A stretch of 16,742 nt of DNA from an uncultured Bryobacterales bacterium. Lineage in GTDB: Bacteria; Acidobacteriota; Terriglobia; Bryobacterales; Bryobacteraceae. Shown piece after piece: positions 15,550 to 16,742 of the stretch. The first letter of the stretch is position 1; each line of letters opens with the position of its first letter. The DNA lies in contig CALGAR010000013.1 of assembly GCA_937959285.1 (NCBI GenBank), positions 1-16,742 of the forward strand, written 5' to 3'. A program made the position numbers and the translations under genes. A model generated the notes under the pieces. The model was not told the origin of the DNA and ran no database searches. It was given only the letters and a program-made list of their open reading frames with translations.

Positions 15550-16742
15550 TCAGAAGTAGAATTTGGCGCCGAGGACAATGCGCCGCGCGTCGGTGGTACT
15601 GGTGTACTGACCGAAGCGGGAGTTCACCTGTTTGCCCTGAGCGTCAAAGCGCGCTGTCGTGTCGACCCCGTTGAACTGCGGATGGTTGAAGAAGTTGTAG
15701 AACTCAAACCGCAGTTGCAGGCGGCGGGATTCACCGAAGGGGACATTCTTAAAGAAGGAGACGTCCCAATTGTTGATGCCAGGCAGCCGGAATACGTCTT
15801 TCGGGGCATTTCCGATGCCGAAGTTGGACCGATCGGGCGGTGCGATCGCATTCACGTTGAAGGCCAATCCGTTTACCTTCGGCCGGGGATCGGCGATGAT
15901 GTTGACGCGACTATCAACGCCTGCGCCGGAAGCGCCCGTAATGTCGATATTCTCAGCGAAAGCGTAGCCAATACCGCTCGGAGCGCCGCTCAGGAACGTC
16001 GTGATTCCAGAGACGTCCCAATTGTCAAAGATCGCCTTGACGACGGCGTTATTCACCACCGTCGAGAGCTTCGGGAGCGAGTAGATATAGTTGAGCTGGA
16101 AGTTATGGGTGCGGTCGATGTTTGCGCGACCATAGTTCCTCATACGGAAGTCCAGAAACGGATTCACGGCATCGTTGTTCCCGTTCACCAGGTTCATCGC
16201 TTTGGACCACGTGTAAGTGATGCCGAACGTAAGGTTGTTCGAGAAGCGCTTGTTCAACTGCGTCTGCAAGGAGTGGTAGTTCGACGTGCTCGCGAACTCC
16301 AGGTACTGAATGTCCGCGTATCCCTGGTAGGGGCGCAGGAAGTTATCCGGGAGCGTGTTGCCCGTCGTCGGATCCTTGCTGGATGCGAGGAACCGCGTGC
16401 CATACGGAATGGCGTTGAGGCTGCGCCGGTGCAGCAGATGTCGCCCCACGTTGCCGACGTAAGCAACGTCAAGCACCATTCCGAAGCCAATGTTTTGCTG
16501 GATTCCGAAACTCCAGTTGTAGACAGTAGGCGGGTCGAACGCCCGCTGCACCGCAAAGACACCGGCCGGCGACTGGCGCAGAGGCGTGGAAAGAAGATCG
16601 GTGATCGTTGTGTTGAATGCGGTGGACGTGATGACGTTAGGCGGCGACTCAACGAGTTGCAGAACCTGATCATCGTTGAAGCGGTCGAAGAAGATGCCAA
16701 ATCCGCCGCGGACCGCCGTTTTGGCATTGCCGAATACGTCCC
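15550..16742 (-). CDS. TonB-dependent receptor, C-terminal part (5' end outside window)
   Basis: The frame is open from the right edge (first full codon at 16740) to the stop at 15550, giving 396 visible residues of outer-membrane beta-barrel. The visible part contains the Oar-type motif AVRGGFGIFFDRF, later QRAFDPPTVYNWSFGIQQ, VAYVGNVGRHLL, and a GITYTWSKAMN strand typical of acidobacterial TonB-dependent receptors. It ends in an aromatic-terminated strand (IVLGAKFYF). The GTG at 16551 is an internal codon, not a start, since family sequence continues upstream. The N-terminal domains and plug lie outside the window, so the carboxypeptidase-like domain is expected but not seen. It is a distinct gene from the receptor at 9620-13294; the endings differ in sequence. 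Confidence 0.9.
   Translation of the reverse strand, partial: DVFGNAKTAVRGGFGIFFDRFNDDQVLQLVESPPNVITSTAFNTTITDLLSTPLRQSPAGVFAVQRAFDPPTVYNWSFGIQQNIGFGMVLDVAYVGNVGRHLLHRRSLNAIPYGTRFLASSKDPTTGNTLPDNFLRPYQGYADIQYLEFASTSNYHSLQTQLNKRFSNNLTFGITYTWSKAMNLVNGNNDAVNPFLDFRMRNYGRANIDRTHNFQLNYIYSLPKLSTVVNNAVVKAIFDNWDVSGITTFLSGAPSGIGYAFAENIDITGASGAGVDSRVNIIADPRPKVNGLAFNVNAIAPPDRSNFGIGNAPKDVFRLPGINNWDVSFFKNVPFGESRRLQLRFEFYNFFNHPQFNGVDTTARFDAQGKQVNSRFGQYTSTTDARRIVLGAKFYF

Noticed and set aside
1..16742. Search for CRISPR arrays, tRNA or rRNA genes, insertion sequences, phage or toxin-antitoxin genes
   Set aside because: Reading through the window I saw no regular repeats, cloverleaf-like sequences, transposase motifs or small paired genes. 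Weak or diverged copies could still be missed by eye.

Overview
The window looks like a piece of an Acidobacteriota genome, most likely from the Solibacter/Bryobacter side of the phylum. The best evidence is a secreted protein with the C-terminal domain known as TIGR03437, which is strongly expanded in Solibacter-type genomes. Two large Oar-like TonB-dependent receptors (an N-terminal carboxypeptidase-regulatory-like domain is visible in the complete one) and a Tat-signal-bearing enolase-superfamily dehydratase agree with this. The assignment is by protein-family recognition only.

Layout, left to right. (1) Positions 1-1759, plus strand: the 3' part of a sugar-phosphate isomerase/epimerase-like TIM barrel gene, then a ten-helix transporter resembling the ureide permease/GRP branch of the DMT superfamily. 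(2) Positions 1791-2860, minus strand: a broken gene for a secreted, probably beta-propeller-like protein. It appears to carry two single-base frameshifts; correcting both gives exactly 344 codons ending at a stop inside an intrinsic terminator. (3) Positions 2861-3222: a gene-free, AT-richer spacer. (4) Positions 3223-6481, minus strand: a tightly overlapping set nuoA > secreted TIGR03437 protein > alaX-type alanyl-tRNA editing protein, joined by a GTGA and an ATGA overlap. nuoA has a promoter-like sequence placed so that the transcript could be leaderless. (5) Positions 6623-8263, plus strand: prs (PRPP synthetase) and a small HhH-GPD (endonuclease III-like) protein without the iron-sulfur cluster. 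(6) Positions 8294-13294, minus strand: a complete TonB-dependent receptor followed by a Tat-exported galactonate-dehydratase-like enzyme, plausibly an uptake-plus-catabolism pair. (7) Positions 13520-14482, plus strand: a ribokinase/PfkB-like kinase with an altered GAGD motif. (8) Positions 14476-16742, minus strand: a second TonB-dependent receptor (its C-terminal part; the gene runs off the right edge) followed by a family 9 glycosyltransferase.

Functionally the window mixes housekeeping genes (nuoA, prs, alaX, cell-envelope glycosyltransferase) with carbohydrate acquisition and breakdown genes (two TonB receptors, dehydratase, sugar kinase, isomerase-like barrel, DMT transporter). I see no CRISPR array, insertion sequence, phage gene, toxin-antitoxin pair, tRNA or rRNA, and no clear candidate for a wholly new system. 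The most unusual items are the nuoA-TIGR03437-alaX overlap chain, the atypical active-site motifs in the kinase, dehydratase and HhH protein, and the similar T-less hairpins just after both TonB receptor genes.
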